64,000 nt of DNA, taken from contig CALAOR010000078.1 of NCBI GenBank assembly GCA_937889595.1, positions 1-64,000 of the forward strand, written 5' to 3'. The translations under genes were made by a program, and so were the position numbers. The notes beneath the pieces were generated by a model that was not told the origin of the DNA, did no database searches, and was given only the letters and a program-made list of their open reading frames with translations. The DNA is from an uncultured bacterium. GTDB taxonomy: Bacteria > Oederibacteriota > PGYV01 > Palsa-1178. Shown here in pieces: positions 1-8,917 of the stretch. Within the stretch, counting starts at the first letter, position 1. Every line of letters begins with the position of its first letter.

Positions 1-240
1 TCGGCACTGCTGTGTCAACCGCTGTCGGTACCGCTGTGTTTACTGCTGTCGGAACTGCTGTGTCAACTGCTGTTGGGACTGCTGTATTTACTGCTGTCGG
101 AACCGCTGTGTCAACCGCTGTTGGTACTGCTGTATTTACTGCCGTCGGCACTGCTGTGTCAACTGCTGTCGGTACTGCTGTGTCAACCGCTGTTGGAACC
201 GCTGTGTCAACCGTTGTCGGCACTGCTGTCGGGATTGCAC
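1..240. repeat. 24-bp tandem repeat (coding)
   Basis: About ten imperfect copies of a 24-bp unit encode the PTAV(D/N)TAV octapeptide of the minus-strand gene. The copies vary mainly at third codon positions and at one D/N codon, so selection on the protein rather than recent slippage is likely. Confidence 0.85.
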
Positions 241-682
241 TTTCTATTATAGTGTCCCCTGCCGGCGTGCCGTTCCATGTTGCGCCTGAGCCATTTGAAC
301 CGGTTGTTGCTGTGAAATGCTCTGTTGTAGCCGTGCTTGCTGACGTAAATATATAAAGGAAATCAGCTGTTGCTCCCAGAGCAATGTCCTGCGCTATTGG
401 GCTTGTGTTTAAAATAACATTAGAATCATAATTAAGTGCGGGCAACACATTGCTTAACGGTCCGCTGCCGGTATTTCTTACCGTCACCGTCACGCTAAAT
501 TCATAAGCGTAAGTTACTGCAGCCGGTGCGATTATATTTTCCAATGTTATCACGTTGGCCGCGAGAACTCTCGTTGGGAAAAATAATGCAATAACAAAAA
601 TCGTTATTGGCAATATAAGATAGGTGAGATTTATGTTGTGATTATTGACCATCCGCTTGCTTCCCGCATTTTCTTTATTCAT
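1..682 (-). CDS. Secreted protein with octapeptide repeats, partial (cut by left edge)
   Basis: Reading the minus strand from an ATG at 682 (or at 652) gives an open frame to the window edge with no stop. The first ~42 residues hold a basic start, a hydrophobic stretch and ALA-type cleavage residues (signal peptide). Next comes a ~100-residue domain rich in T, S, N and V whose pattern looks like the conserved-repeat (DUF11/CARDB-like) domains of surface proteins. From about position 240 down to 1 it becomes a near-perfect 8-residue repeat, PTAVDTAV or PTAVNTAV, encoded by a 24-bp DNA repeat. The repeat is probably an extended stalk or linker between surface domains. The C-terminus is outside the window. 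I do not recognise a function. The start is unsure: a purine-rich GGAAG precedes the ATG at 652, while the ATG at 682 lacks a clear ribosome site. Confidence 0.7.
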   Translation of the reverse strand, partial: MNKENAGSKRMVNNHNINLTYLILPITIFVIALFFPTRVLAANVITLENIIAPAAVTYAYEFSVTVTVRNTGSGPLSNVLPALNYDSNVILNTSPIAQDIALGATADFLYIFTSASTATTEHFTATTGSNGSGATWNGTPAGDTIIESAIPTAVPTTVDTAVPTAVDTAVPTAVDTAVPTAVNTAVPTAVDTAVPTAVNTAVPTAVDTAVPTAVNTAVPTAVDTAVP

Positions 683-1124
683 AAGCTATTTTACTTGTCA
701 TCTTTATAACCGCCTTTTATCAAATTTATTTCCCCATTGAAAAATATATGACTAATTGCACATATCTTTCTTTGTGGAACAAGCATACATAAAACGCTCA
801 AATTTAGGTATGACGGCATTCCCAATTATTCCGACTTATCTCCACCAACGGATTTTTTGGAATGATTTTGGTGTTATTTTAAGCGTGTTGCTGTTTTTCC
901 GGTTTTTAAATTTTGTCCGGAACTCACACATTAGTGTATTGCCGGATTTTGTATGGATTCAATGCGCCACGAAATACCGCTTGTCCCGACGCAGTAGCTT
1001 ACGGGACTTGATCGGGTATTTGTGGCTGTAAGCTTTTCGTCGCTTTAGCGCCCATTGATTTTGTGCTTTTCAAAATCTTACGGGCGCTTATGCGAAGTCA
1101 AGCTCCTCAAAGCTAACAGCCACA
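683..1124. other. Intergenic stretch without a supported gene
   Basis: Roughly 440 bases between the left-edge gene and the terminator. The only notable structure is the long imperfect palindrome at 1019-1126. A plus-strand frame at 756-1031 has no ribosome site, no recognisable domain, and runs into the palindrome, so I do not call it. Confidence 0.6.
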
Positions 1125-1126
1125 AA
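1019..1126. repeat. Imperfect 108-bp palindrome
   Basis: Outer arms at 1019-1034 and 1111-1126 are inverted copies with one mismatch in 16 (core TGTGGCTGT / ACAGCCACA). Inner arms at 1032-1053 and 1082-1103 match at about 16 of 22 positions. The whole can fold into one long stem with a ~28-nt loop. It directly precedes a perfect terminator hairpin. It could be a MITE-like or REP-like relic. Confidence 0.55.
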
Positions 1127-1160
1127 TGAAAAAGCCGGCCTTTCGGCCGGCTTTTTCATT
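1125..1160. terminator. Bidirectional intrinsic terminator
   Basis: Perfect 16-bp stem (1125-1140 with 1145-1160) around a TTTC loop, GC-rich at the top (GCCGGCC) and ending in A and T tracts on both sides. It lies 35 bp past the stop of the minus-strand MORN lipoprotein gene and is its likely terminator. Confidence 0.85.
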
Positions 1161-1195
1161 TCATGCAGGGACTTATTTTGTGCTGTCACTTCCGG

Positions 1196-2140
1196 TTAAA
1201 AAACTTTTTTACTTACGGACTTGTCTTCCCGGAACATTTCTTCCGAGATCTTCCCGCCGTCCGGTTTATAAACGGTGAAAAGGCCTTCCCTCTTATCGTT
1301 CTTAAGATTTCCCGTCATGATCACTTTTCCGGCTTCGTCGAAACTTTTTAAATATCCGTTCCTTTGTCCATCCTTAAAAACAGCCTCTGACATCAGTTTC
1401 CCTTTTTCATTGTACCAGAAATATTTTCCATTAAGCTTTCCTTTGACGTTTGTGCCCTGCGCTGAAAGCACGCCGCCGTCATTATATACTTTCAGGATGC
1501 CGTCCTGTATGCCGCTTTTATACCCCGTTTCCTGCTTTATTTTCCCGTTGTCGTGATACCATGTAAATACGCCTTCGAATTTCCCGCCCTTATATTCAGC
1601 CGTGCTTATTGTCTTTCCTTTTTCGGAATAATCAGCGGATTTGCCTTCAAGCAGGTTGTTCTTATAGTTCCCTTCCGTTCTTTTGGCGCCTTTCTCATAA
1701 TATTTTACAAAAGGCCCGTCAAAATCGTCATTTACCATATTGTACGCGGCCATGACCCTGCCGCTGTTAAAGTACTCCTCCATTTTCCCGTTCATCCGGT
1801 CGTTTTTAAGCTCGAATTTGCCGTGTAACTGCCCCGCCTTATAATAGGAGGAATATGTGCCGTCGACAGGGGCATTATCCTTGTATATTATAACGTCAAA
1901 ATACACATCTTCGCCGGGCCTTGTGCGCATGAATTTCACCCTGCCTTCCACGGGCCGGCCTGTCTTGGTGATTTTTCCGCCGTCTTCATAGACCCATTGC
2001 GCTATTTCCCTGTTGTTTTCATAGAATTTCCTGGTATTGCCGATCTGGTTCCCGGAAATTCCGGCGCGGTCCAGCTCGGAACATGAAAAAAACAGGAAAA
2101 ATACCGCAGGCAGGCACAGCAAAAATGTTAATTTTTTCAT
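1196..2140 (-). CDS. MORN-variant (YwqK-like) repeat lipoprotein
   Basis: A 314-residue protein with a lipoprotein signal: basic start, hydrophobic core, and a likely lipidated cysteine at residue 20 (FFSC-S). From about residue 60 to the end it is built of roughly ten ~23-residue repeats of the type G-x-(W/Y)-x-(W/Y)-(H/Y)-x-x-G-x-(K/L), the MORN_2 variant found in the 'YwqK family antitoxin' annotation. Despite that label these proteins are usually surface or periplasmic repeat proteins of unknown role, and no toxin partner is adjacent here. An AAGGAG site precedes the ATG. The gene is divergent from the GT-C gene at 2313 and ends at a strong terminator. Function unknown, family assignment firm. 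Confidence 0.85.
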   Translation of the reverse strand: MKKLTFLLCLPAVFFLFFSCSELDRAGISGNQIGNTRKFYENNREIAQWVYEDGGKITKTGRPVEGRVKFMRTRPGEDVYFDVIIYKDNAPVDGTYSSYYKAGQLHGKFELKNDRMNGKMEEYFNSGRVMAAYNMVNDDFDGPFVKYYEKGAKRTEGNYKNNLLEGKSADYSEKGKTISTAEYKGGKFEGVFTWYHDNGKIKQETGYKSGIQDGILKVYNDGGVLSAQGTNVKGKLNGKYFWYNEKGKLMSEAVFKDGQRNGYLKSFDEAGKVIMTGNLKNDKREGLFTVYKPDGGKISEEMFREDKSVSKKVF

Positions 2141-2252
2141 TAGTTCTCCTTTTATGCATGTTTTTTATTTAAAGGCAATCTATCATTTAATCAGGCAAAA
2201 TACAATAGTCAAAAAATACCGTCGTAATTTAATTTTTTTTTGTCTTTTATGA

Positions 2253-2281
2253 TATAATAAATTCAGCCGGTGATGCCGGCT
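2253..2281 (+). promoter_or_regulatory. Possible -10 box and leader hairpin for the GT-C gene
   Basis: A consensus TATAAT at 2253-2258 lies in an AT-rich gap, without a convincing -35. It is followed by a 6-bp hairpin (AGCCGG at 2265-2270 with CCGGCT at 2276-2281) in what would be the 5' leader of the gene starting at 2313. Confidence 0.4.
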
Positions 2282-2312
2282 AATTTTATTAATATAAGGG
2301 ATATTAAAAACC

Positions 2313-4511
2313 ATGATAAAAAAACGCCATACCGTAAAAATTCACAGCGGCAGGACTGCAGGCATTACAGACAAAAAAAACTCCCCCGGCGCGCCGTTCA
2401 AACAGGAATATTTCATTGGTTTTTACCGGCTGGCCTTCCTAATGCTGTCCGTTGTTTTCTCCCTCGCGGCTGCGCGCCAGCCTTTCCTTTATAAAGCCCT
2501 TACATACATATACGGCGCCCTGCACCTTCCACTTGAAGTTATATACGCGCAAAACGGCTACGAGATATTATTCCCCGCGTATTTTTTCATCAATATCCTC
2601 CTGGCGTCCATAAGCGCCTTTTTTTTACTTTACTTTTGCGGAGGCAGTTACGATGATTATAGCGGGTCGTTCATCAAACCCGGAACCGGGCGCTTAAAGG
2701 AACGGCCGCCTTTCATATTTTTCATACTTTCGATACTTGTATATATGATAATCCTCAAGCTTCACCTGACAAACAAAATGCATTTTTTCCAGCTTGTCCT
2801 ATCCGCGGTCTTTTTCTGCATGGTACTTTACTATGCACATGAGAAGGACAGGCTCACCCACAGCGGCATATCCGTAAAAGATCTCCTGATGAAATACGAG
2901 CTGCCTGTTATCTTTCTTTTCTGCGCCGTATTCATTATTATATACGCCTTTGACCTTGATTCATGGAAATATTCCTATATCGGCGACGACGAGCTGTCTT
3001 TTTGGGACTATAGCAATATAATAAGGAATTTAAACTCCATACCGAACCCGTTTTCCGGAAAAGGTGTTTTCCAGTATCATCCCGTGCTTTCATCGCTCTG
3101 GCAGTCTCTTTTCATGAAATTCGGGGGGTACAATTCATTTGCATGGAAACTCAGCTCTGCGGTAATTCCCGCCCTTGCTTTTGTCCCTCTTTATTTGTGG
3201 ACTTTGCTGGTATTCGGCAGGCGGGCCGCTGTTTTCACATCAATAAGTTTTGTTTTCTCCCAGGGAGTGATGGCGTTCGGGCACCTGGGATATAATAATG
3301 TGCAGTCGCTTCTGCCTTTCACGCTCTCACTGCTTTTCTGCGAACTTGCCTTGAGAAAAAACTCGCTTGTTTTTGTCTGCCTCTGCGCTTTTTCAGCGGC
3401 CCTGGGCTGGAATACTTTTTACAGTGCCAGGCTCGCGTGCGCAGCCGTCGCCCTCTATTACGTGATATCGCCATACAGGAAGAACCTGTCTTTTTCCAAA
3501 CTTTCCTTCGGCATTATGCTTTTTATTTCCTGTATCCTTTTTATTTTCATGGAACCCGGGGCTGTAAGCGATATGATGAACCAGACAAGCGCCAAAATAG
3601 GCTCCTTCCCGGCCGGGATGCCGAAAATTATCGCGCTGTCGATGAATTTCACGCACTCGCTGTTCACGTTCATGTTCCTGCCGCATGAAAGCCATATAAC
3701 GGTCATAAGCCTGATGGATTATGTTTCCTGCGCAGGCATAGTAATATCCATTGTATGGATGTTTTCTTCGCTGAAATCGGACTGGAGGGCAAGGCTTATC
3801 CTTTCTTTTTTCCTGCTGTTTATATTCGTTATAGGCACCATATCACAGTACGCAAATCCCCCCATTACCAGGATATTCTTTTTATCCATAATCTTTTCAA
3901 TAATGGCGGGTGTAGGCTGGTCAAGGGCTTCGGGTATAGTTTCCGCTGGAAAAAACAGCGCCGTGCTCAAAACTGTGTTCATATCCCTGTTGGCCGCGCT
4001 ATGCGCCATTACCGCTCTTTACAGGTTTTATGCGGCTAATCCGTTCCAGTACTGGTATCTAAGGCAGGCTTATTTTATCGAGTTCATACAGCACTATGCA
4101 AAGGGCGGCAATTTTATCGTAGTGGACACGGCCTCAAAACAGGCCGCGAGTTTCAGGCTTCCTTATGAAATAAACAGGCTTTGCGCGGGCACGGAGCTTG
4201 TCACTTATGCTGATCTTGAAAAAAACCTTGTTTCAGGAAAATACATTGGGAAAACAATAGCCATAAACGGAAGCGACCTCACAGCAAAAGAAACCCTGAA
4301 AAAATATTCCCTGGACAGGCATACCATCAGGGATGCATGGTCCGGCACCATGGTCTATTATCTTTACAGCCTTAAAGATGAAAATTATTATAAAGTTTTC
4401 AGTGATATTGTCTTGAAAGGGAAAACAAACGCGCCTGCGCCTGCAGACAAATCAACAGATACGGAAAGCGGGTATAAATTAATCCCGTGGAAAACCATTG
4501 CCCGGCTTTAA
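2313..4511 (+). CDS. GT-C family membrane glycosyltransferase-like protein
   Basis: A 732-residue polytopic membrane protein with about a dozen hydrophobic segments. Around residues 221-229 an acidic loop, YIGDDELSF, sits just after a transmembrane segment and is followed by a stretch (about 230-330) that resembles ArnT/PMT-type GT-C glycosyltransferases, including an FQYHPVL motif and the LGYNN segment. Enzymes of this class move a sugar from a polyprenyl-phosphate donor to an acceptor on the periplasmic side. The last ~200 residues form a soluble, probably periplasmic domain. It is one of four GT-C-like proteins within 11 kb, but is the only one on the plus strand. An AAGGG lies about 13 nt ahead of the ATG. 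The acceptor and donor cannot be told from sequence. Confidence 0.7.
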   Translation: MIKKRHTVKIHSGRTAGITDKKNSPGAPFKQEYFIGFYRLAFLMLSVVFSLAAARQPFLYKALTYIYGALHLPLEVIYAQNGYEILFPAYFFINILLASISAFFLLYFCGGSYDDYSGSFIKPGTGRLKERPPFIFFILSILVYMIILKLHLTNKMHFFQLVLSAVFFCMVLYYAHEKDRLTHSGISVKDLLMKYELPVIFLFCAVFIIIYAFDLDSWKYSYIGDDELSFWDYSNIIRNLNSIPNPFSGKGVFQYHPVLSSLWQSLFMKFGGYNSFAWKLSSAVIPALAFVPLYLWTLLVFGRRAAVFTSISFVFSQGVMAFGHLGYNNVQSLLPFTLSLLFCELALRKNSLVFVCLCAFSAALGWNTFYSARLACAAVALYYVISPYRKNLSFSKLSFGIMLFISCILFIFMEPGAVSDMMNQTSAKIGSFPAGMPKIIALSMNFTHSLFTFMFLPHESHITVISLMDYVSCAGIVISIVWMFSSLKSDWRARLILSFFLLFIFVIGTISQYANPPITRIFFLSIIFSIMAGVGWSRASGIVSAGKNSAVLKTVFISLLAALCAITALYRFYAANPFQYWYLRQAYFIEFIQHYAKGGNFIVVDTASKQAASFRLPYEINRLCAGTELVTYADLEKNLVSGKYIGKTIAINGSDLTAKETLKKYSLDRHTIRDAWSGTMVYYLYSLKDENYYKVFSDIVLKGKTNAPAPADKSTDTESGYKLIPWKTIARL

Positions 4512-4527
4512 AGGTTGAACCTGGGCG

Positions 4528-5565
4528 CTAAAACAGCGGCTTTATCTTTACGACCATATTTTTAAACATCTCGGTTATATAAAGGTTGTCCTCTTTATCC
4601 ACGGCTATACCCAGAGGATTTACAAATAAAGGCTCGTTATTAACGCTTTTCTTTATGGTTCCCATGTATTTAAAAGATTTATCGTTTATATCATATACGG
4701 CTATTTCATTTGTTTTCTGGGACACGGCGTACAGCCTGTCGCGCGAATCTATTGCTATCATGGGCCAGCCGCCATTATTTGTTTTCCAGGCTTTAACCTT
4801 AAACTGAGCCAGGGGCAACAGGTCGGATGAAAAAACCTGTATCCTAGCGTTGCCTGAATCCGCGGCAAACAGCCTTCCTTTTGAATCAATAGCAAGCCCG
4901 AAAACCTCAAGGAACTCTCCCGCTGATTTTCCCCGGCCCCCGGCCGGGTTGGCCGTGGCATTGCCCTGCGCGTCCAGCCTGTGCAGTTTGCTTAAGCCCG
5001 TGTCGGCCACATAAACCATCCCTGCCTTTGCCGCTATAACTGTCCTCGGCCTGTAAAATGATCTATTAATTTCCGATTTATACTTTCCGTCGGCGTCGAA
5101 TTTCTGCACCCTGCTGTTGGCAGCGTCGGCGGCGTATACGTTCCCGTCCGTATCAATTGCCAGTCCTGACACTTCATTAAACTGACCGGGTTGGTCTCCT
5201 GTCTTTCCCCAGGAAAGCACGGGGGTCCATTCCCTGTCCGCAGCTTCCGGCAGTTTCATTTTATGTATCATATTTGCGTCAAGCGACGCCACATATATAT
5301 ATGAATTGTCGGGTGAAAGCGCTATGCCGCACAGGCTGCCCGCTTTCTTCACTTTATCGCCGGAAAAACCCCATTCCCCGATTTTTTCTGCGTTTATCTG
5401 TTTTACATCCGGCGCCGGTTTAATATCCGACAACACCTTCACACTGCCTATTATTACGACAACCGCGGCAAACATTATCATTAATATGTCCGCCCTTTTG
5501 CCTTTTGGTCCGGCCGTCTTTGCCTTTTTGGTTTTCATCCCGTTCTTTTTCATGATTTTCGCCAT
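4528..5565 (-). CDS. Membrane-anchored NHL-repeat beta-propeller protein (copy 2)
   Basis: A 345-residue protein. A very basic N-terminus (about 25 residues, many K) is followed by one transmembrane segment (about residues 25-46, LMIMFAAVVVIIGS) and then a propeller of about six NHL blades with the recurring pattern G-(L/I)-A-(I/V)-D-x-x-(G/D)-(N/R)-(L/V)-Y-x-(A/T)-D. By charge the propeller should face the periplasm. AGGAGG lies 5 nt before the ATG. It is clearly paralogous along its whole length to the protein at 7814-8848, and each copy directly follows a paralogous GT-C membrane protein, so the two proteins of a pair probably act together. NHL propellers usually bind proteins or glycans. 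No enzymatic residues are evident. Confidence 0.85.
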   Translation of the reverse strand: MAKIMKKNGMKTKKAKTAGPKGKRADILMIMFAAVVVIIGSVKVLSDIKPAPDVKQINAEKIGEWGFSGDKVKKAGSLCGIALSPDNSYIYVASLDANMIHKMKLPEAADREWTPVLSWGKTGDQPGQFNEVSGLAIDTDGNVYAADAANSRVQKFDADGKYKSEINRSFYRPRTVIAAKAGMVYVADTGLSKLHRLDAQGNATANPAGGRGKSAGEFLEVFGLAIDSKGRLFAADSGNARIQVFSSDLLPLAQFKVKAWKTNNGGWPMIAIDSRDRLYAVSQKTNEIAVYDINDKSFKYMGTIKKSVNNEPLFVNPLGIAVDKEDNLYITEMFKNMVVKIKPLF

Positions 5566-5613
5566 ATATTCCTCCTGTTGGTTTATTTTTATGGAAATTA
5601 ATCAAACCGCTCT

Positions 5614-7605
5614 TTATTTTTGCGCAGAGCCGTTGACAGCCGATTTTCTGTAAACACAAAGAATATTGTTTTTTTCAGCGTGTTCATCATTGGAAAAAAC
5701 GTCAAGCAGGCTGCCTATGGCTTTCTTTTCATCCACTATTATATAATAGCCTTTATTCAGCAGGCTGTCGAGGAAAACCGTCATATCTTTTTTATACAGC
5801 CAGGCATTGAAAGGCTGATAATAACCGATTGGATCGTAATTTCCGTAAAAATAGTATAAAAAACCCCTGGTATTGCATAGAAAATACACATTTTTTGAAT
5901 TATTGGTAAGCCAGTTTACGGCGGACAGATCCACTTCCTGTTTCCCGCTTATTGTATACTCATGTCTTTTTATGGCGCTAATCTGCAATCCGACTTTTTT
6001 TAATATCCTGCCCGAATAAGATGCCGCTGCCAGGCCGAGAAAAATTATCGGAACGGCCCAGGTTATTACCTTCAATGCCAGCCTGTACCGGGGCGTTGCG
6101 CGTTTATCCTCAAGCTTAAGGAAAACAACGTCAAGCAGGACAAAAAACACCCAGAGCAAAACCGCTGATATGGCAATCATATTGTAATCCTGGCTCCTGC
6201 CAAAATAATAAATAGAGCTGCCTATTGCCAGAAAAACCAGGAAGAACGCCGTATTAAAATATTTTTCCGGTATAATCTTCCGCATCGAGTAAAGCAGATA
6301 CACCAGGCTTCCAAAAATAACCGGCATAAACCAGTAAAAAGAATGCCTGTCAATGGGAAGAAAACCAAATCCCGCTTTCCTGTATATCCCGGCTCCCTCC
6401 AGTCCGGCTTTGCCGAATACAAATGAACCAAGCAAATAGGACGCGATTATTATGGAAAAATTTTTCCAATTGAGTTTCAAATACTTAAAGAACGCATTTT
6501 TAAGCGTTTCGGGATTAAACCCGCTTTTCAGGGAATTATCCGTAACATCTATCGCAATAAGGACGCAGATAACTTCCGCGTATGAAAGCAGGTATATGAT
6601 GCCGAAAGTTTTCGCGAAGAAAACCAGAAAGGCAAGATATACAGCGAGGAAAAATGAAAATATACCGCGGTAGTAGGCCAAAAGCATGGCTATGAACCAC
6701 AGGTCAAGCCTGAGAGGGGTTGCCTGAAAAAGCGCCTGCGGGTCGACCCAGAAAGCGTAAAATCTCAGTATTACCATGGACAAAAGCAAAAATGCCGGCA
6801 ATTTTTTGTCGTGAAAGAAACGTTTTGAGAAAATATAAGAACCGGCAAAGAGCAGATATACCGAGAACTGCCCGAGTTTCTGCAGGTCAAAATAATTCAT
6901 CCCCAGTTTCATCCATAATGCCGCGATAAGCGACAACAGAAAATCATACAGAAAGTATATCCCGGAAAGCTTGAACCCTTTCAGTATTTTCAGGGCGGGA
7001 TTCAGGATATATTCATAGTCACCGAGAGAAAACGGGCCTGTAGCGACAAAACATACCGGGACAAGAGCCAGGATCACCGTTATATCCATAATGCTTTCGG
7101 CAAGCCGGCTCTTAAGCGCTATGGAATTCAGGCCCACAGGTACGGCAAAAACTATGAGATATAACAAAAAATGATAAAATGTGAAATTCTTTATGTCCGT
7201 CATTTGCCTTTCAGGCGGAGAAAAACCGACCGCGGCAAAGTAAAGGCATGCCGCGGCAAAAAAAACAAATAACAATATATTGCGCAGTTTTGTGTGTTTT
7301 ATCACGTTATATATATATATCAGCGCAAAAGACAGGGCCGCATTTATCAACATAATGCCGTACAGGAAATATACCTGAAGCCCGTTGCGCGGTTCCAGCC
7401 ATCCTCTGGCCCATTCCACATAATAAGTGTCAAAGGGTTCATAATGGACGTTGAAGGACCATATGAAACCGGAAAACCTGAAAAACAGCAGGTAAAAAAT
7501 ACAACTGACAAAAGCTGATATAAAAACCGACGCCAATATTCCACCGGATTTATTCTTGTCCGGCGCGCTGTTATTCTTTATCTTATTTATTTTCCTACCC
7601 TCCAT
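5614..7605 (-). CDS. GT-C-like polytopic membrane protein (copy 2 of the module)
   Basis: A 663-residue protein with about twelve hydrophobic helices and a ~110-residue soluble C-terminal domain. It is paralogous to the protein at 8918-10873. Shared landmarks include the loop DTYYVEWA after the first helix, LxALVPVCFVA, the acidic GDYEYILNPALKILKG loop near residue 195, TPLRLDLWF near 300, and a C-terminal GYY(I/L)V(D/A)(D/E)(E/K)K motif. The loop after the first helix and the general build fit the GT-C glycosyltransferase fold, but I see no clear catalytic DD or DE pair, so enzymatic activity is unproven. It lies 48 bp upstream of its NHL partner and is probably cotranscribed with it. Confidence 0.65.
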   Translation of the reverse strand: MEGRKINKIKNNSAPDKNKSGGILASVFISAFVSCIFYLLFFRFSGFIWSFNVHYEPFDTYYVEWARGWLEPRNGLQVYFLYGIMLINAALSFALIYIYNVIKHTKLRNILLFVFFAAACLYFAAVGFSPPERQMTDIKNFTFYHFLLYLIVFAVPVGLNSIALKSRLAESIMDITVILALVPVCFVATGPFSLGDYEYILNPALKILKGFKLSGIYFLYDFLLSLIAALWMKLGMNYFDLQKLGQFSVYLLFAGSYIFSKRFFHDKKLPAFLLLSMVILRFYAFWVDPQALFQATPLRLDLWFIAMLLAYYRGIFSFFLAVYLAFLVFFAKTFGIIYLLSYAEVICVLIAIDVTDNSLKSGFNPETLKNAFFKYLKLNWKNFSIIIASYLLGSFVFGKAGLEGAGIYRKAGFGFLPIDRHSFYWFMPVIFGSLVYLLYSMRKIIPEKYFNTAFFLVFLAIGSSIYYFGRSQDYNMIAISAVLLWVFFVLLDVVFLKLEDKRATPRYRLALKVITWAVPIIFLGLAAASYSGRILKKVGLQISAIKRHEYTISGKQEVDLSAVNWLTNNSKNVYFLCNTRGFLYYFYGNYDPIGYYQPFNAWLYKKDMTVFLDSLLNKGYYIIVDEKKAIGSLLDVFSNDEHAEKNNILCVYRKSAVNGSAQK

Positions 7606-7813
7606 CGGTCCATCTTACCCGCTTTTTCAATAAACTACCCCGCAGGGTATTAAACCCTGCATTACATACAAGAGCCGCAACCTGAAGGTTGCGCCTACAT
7701 AATCAAATACCAACCGCTTATATCTTGCTTGCCCGTGTAGGCGCAACCTTTATGTTGCGGCCCTAGTTCTAACGCAGCAAGCTGCGGTAAATTTTACGCG
7801 TATATTATTAAAT
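7606..7813. repeat. REP-like cluster: three hairpins and an inverted REP pair
   Basis: This 208-bp gap between the two duplicated modules is almost filled with palindromes. There is a GCAGGGT/ACCCTGC hairpin (7642-7660), an inverted pair of 25-bp REP units (7675-7699 and 7736-7760, each with a GCAACC...GGTTGC stem and a TAGGCG tail, two mismatches between them), and a GCAGC-AA-GCTGC hairpin (about 7774-7786). The same 25-bp unit recurs at 16917-17036. Confidence 0.8.
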
Positions 7814-8848
7814 TTAAAAAACAGGCCTTATTTTCAACACTTTATTTTTTGTCGGTTCAGTTATGTAAATATTGTCAAGCCCGTCTATTGCAATGCCTGC
7901 CGGGTGTGTAAAGAGCGGATTATTATTGGCATCGTTCCTGATCGTGCCGATATATTTATTATTGTTTTTTGTATTGTAGACAAGTATCTCCTGGGTATCG
8001 GACGATACCACATACAGTCTGTCCTGGGAGTCAACAGCAAGCAAGCCGCTCTGCGATGCATTTACATTGAAATGCGCCTGTGATATAAGATCCTGCGAAA
8101 AAACCTCGATTTTTTTAAGCAGGCCGTCGGATACATATATCCTTCCTGTTGAATCTTCAGCAATGCCGTATGCCTGATAAAACTGCCCCCGCCCTTTTCC
8201 CCAGAAACCGGCAGGTTCCCCGATTTTGTTGCCCGCCTGATCGAACTTCCATATCCTGTTCATACCCGTGTCTGCAATGTATATCATGCCTTTCCTGCCG
8301 GCAAATACGTTCCTCGTCCTATAGAATCCGTATTTTGGATAATCAATCAAGAACTTAAATTTTGCGTTTTCGTCAAATACCTGTATCCTGCTGTTCACCG
8401 CGTCTGCTATATATATATTGCCGTTTTTGTCCACTGATATGCCGGAAGGCTCGTCGAATTTTCCCGGAGTCCCGCCTTTCCCGCCCCAGGCATGCGCCTG
8501 TTTCCAATTTTCGCCCGGCTTTACAGGCAGTTTGTATTTGTATATCGTATCTGTGCTGAGTGACGCTATATATAGGAAGGCGTTATCCGGAGAAACAGCT
8601 GCTCCCGTCGGCCCTGTCATGGCGTTTTTGCCTGTTTCAGGCCCCCATTCGGCTATTTTGTCGGTTTTAATAAGCTTTACTGTTGGTGTAAATTTGATGA
8701 CCGGCGCCAGCATTACAAACCCTATTATCACAACCACTGTTGTAAGCGCTATCATGCTTATATCGTACTTCTTCTCAGCTGTTTTTATTTCAGTTTTTAC
8801 CGCATTTTTAACAGCCTTTCCGCCGCTTTTTGCCTGTCTTTTTCCCAT
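7814..8848 (-). CDS. Membrane-anchored NHL-repeat beta-propeller protein (copy 1)
   Basis: A 344-residue paralogue of the protein at 4528-5565 with the same build: lysine-rich N-terminus, one transmembrane helix (about residues 30-50), then about six NHL blades to the C-terminus. Good blade examples are GISVDKNGNIYIADAVNSRI and, at the end, GIAIDGLDNIYITEPTKNK. The ATG is preceded by AGGAGG. It sits 69 bp downstream of the GT-C-like gene at 8918-10873. The propeller is predicted to be periplasmic and most likely binds either its membrane partner or the product that partner makes. The assignment to the NHL family is firm. The role is inferred from the conserved pairing only. Confidence 0.85.
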   Translation of the reverse strand: MGKRQAKSGGKAVKNAVKTEIKTAEKKYDISMIALTTVVVIIGFVMLAPVIKFTPTVKLIKTDKIAEWGPETGKNAMTGPTGAAVSPDNAFLYIASLSTDTIYKYKLPVKPGENWKQAHAWGGKGGTPGKFDEPSGISVDKNGNIYIADAVNSRIQVFDENAKFKFLIDYPKYGFYRTRNVFAGRKGMIYIADTGMNRIWKFDQAGNKIGEPAGFWGKGRGQFYQAYGIAEDSTGRIYVSDGLLKKIEVFSQDLISQAHFNVNASQSGLLAVDSQDRLYVVSSDTQEILVYNTKNNNKYIGTIRNDANNNPLFTHPAGIAIDGLDNIYITEPTKNKVLKIRPVF

Positions 8849-8917
8849 AAATTTCCTCCTGTTTGTTTTTTCATATTGCGCCTTATTAAAATATGATATA
8901 ACATTATAATTTAATAA

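Noticed and set aside
12-356. Plus-strand frame of alternating TAV/GTA repeats
   Set aside because: It is the mirror of the 24-bp repeat. The minus frame has a signal peptide and a non-repeat domain, the plus frame has neither.
756-1031. 91-codon plus-strand frame
   Set aside because: No ribosome site, no family resemblance, ends inside the palindrome at 1019-1126.
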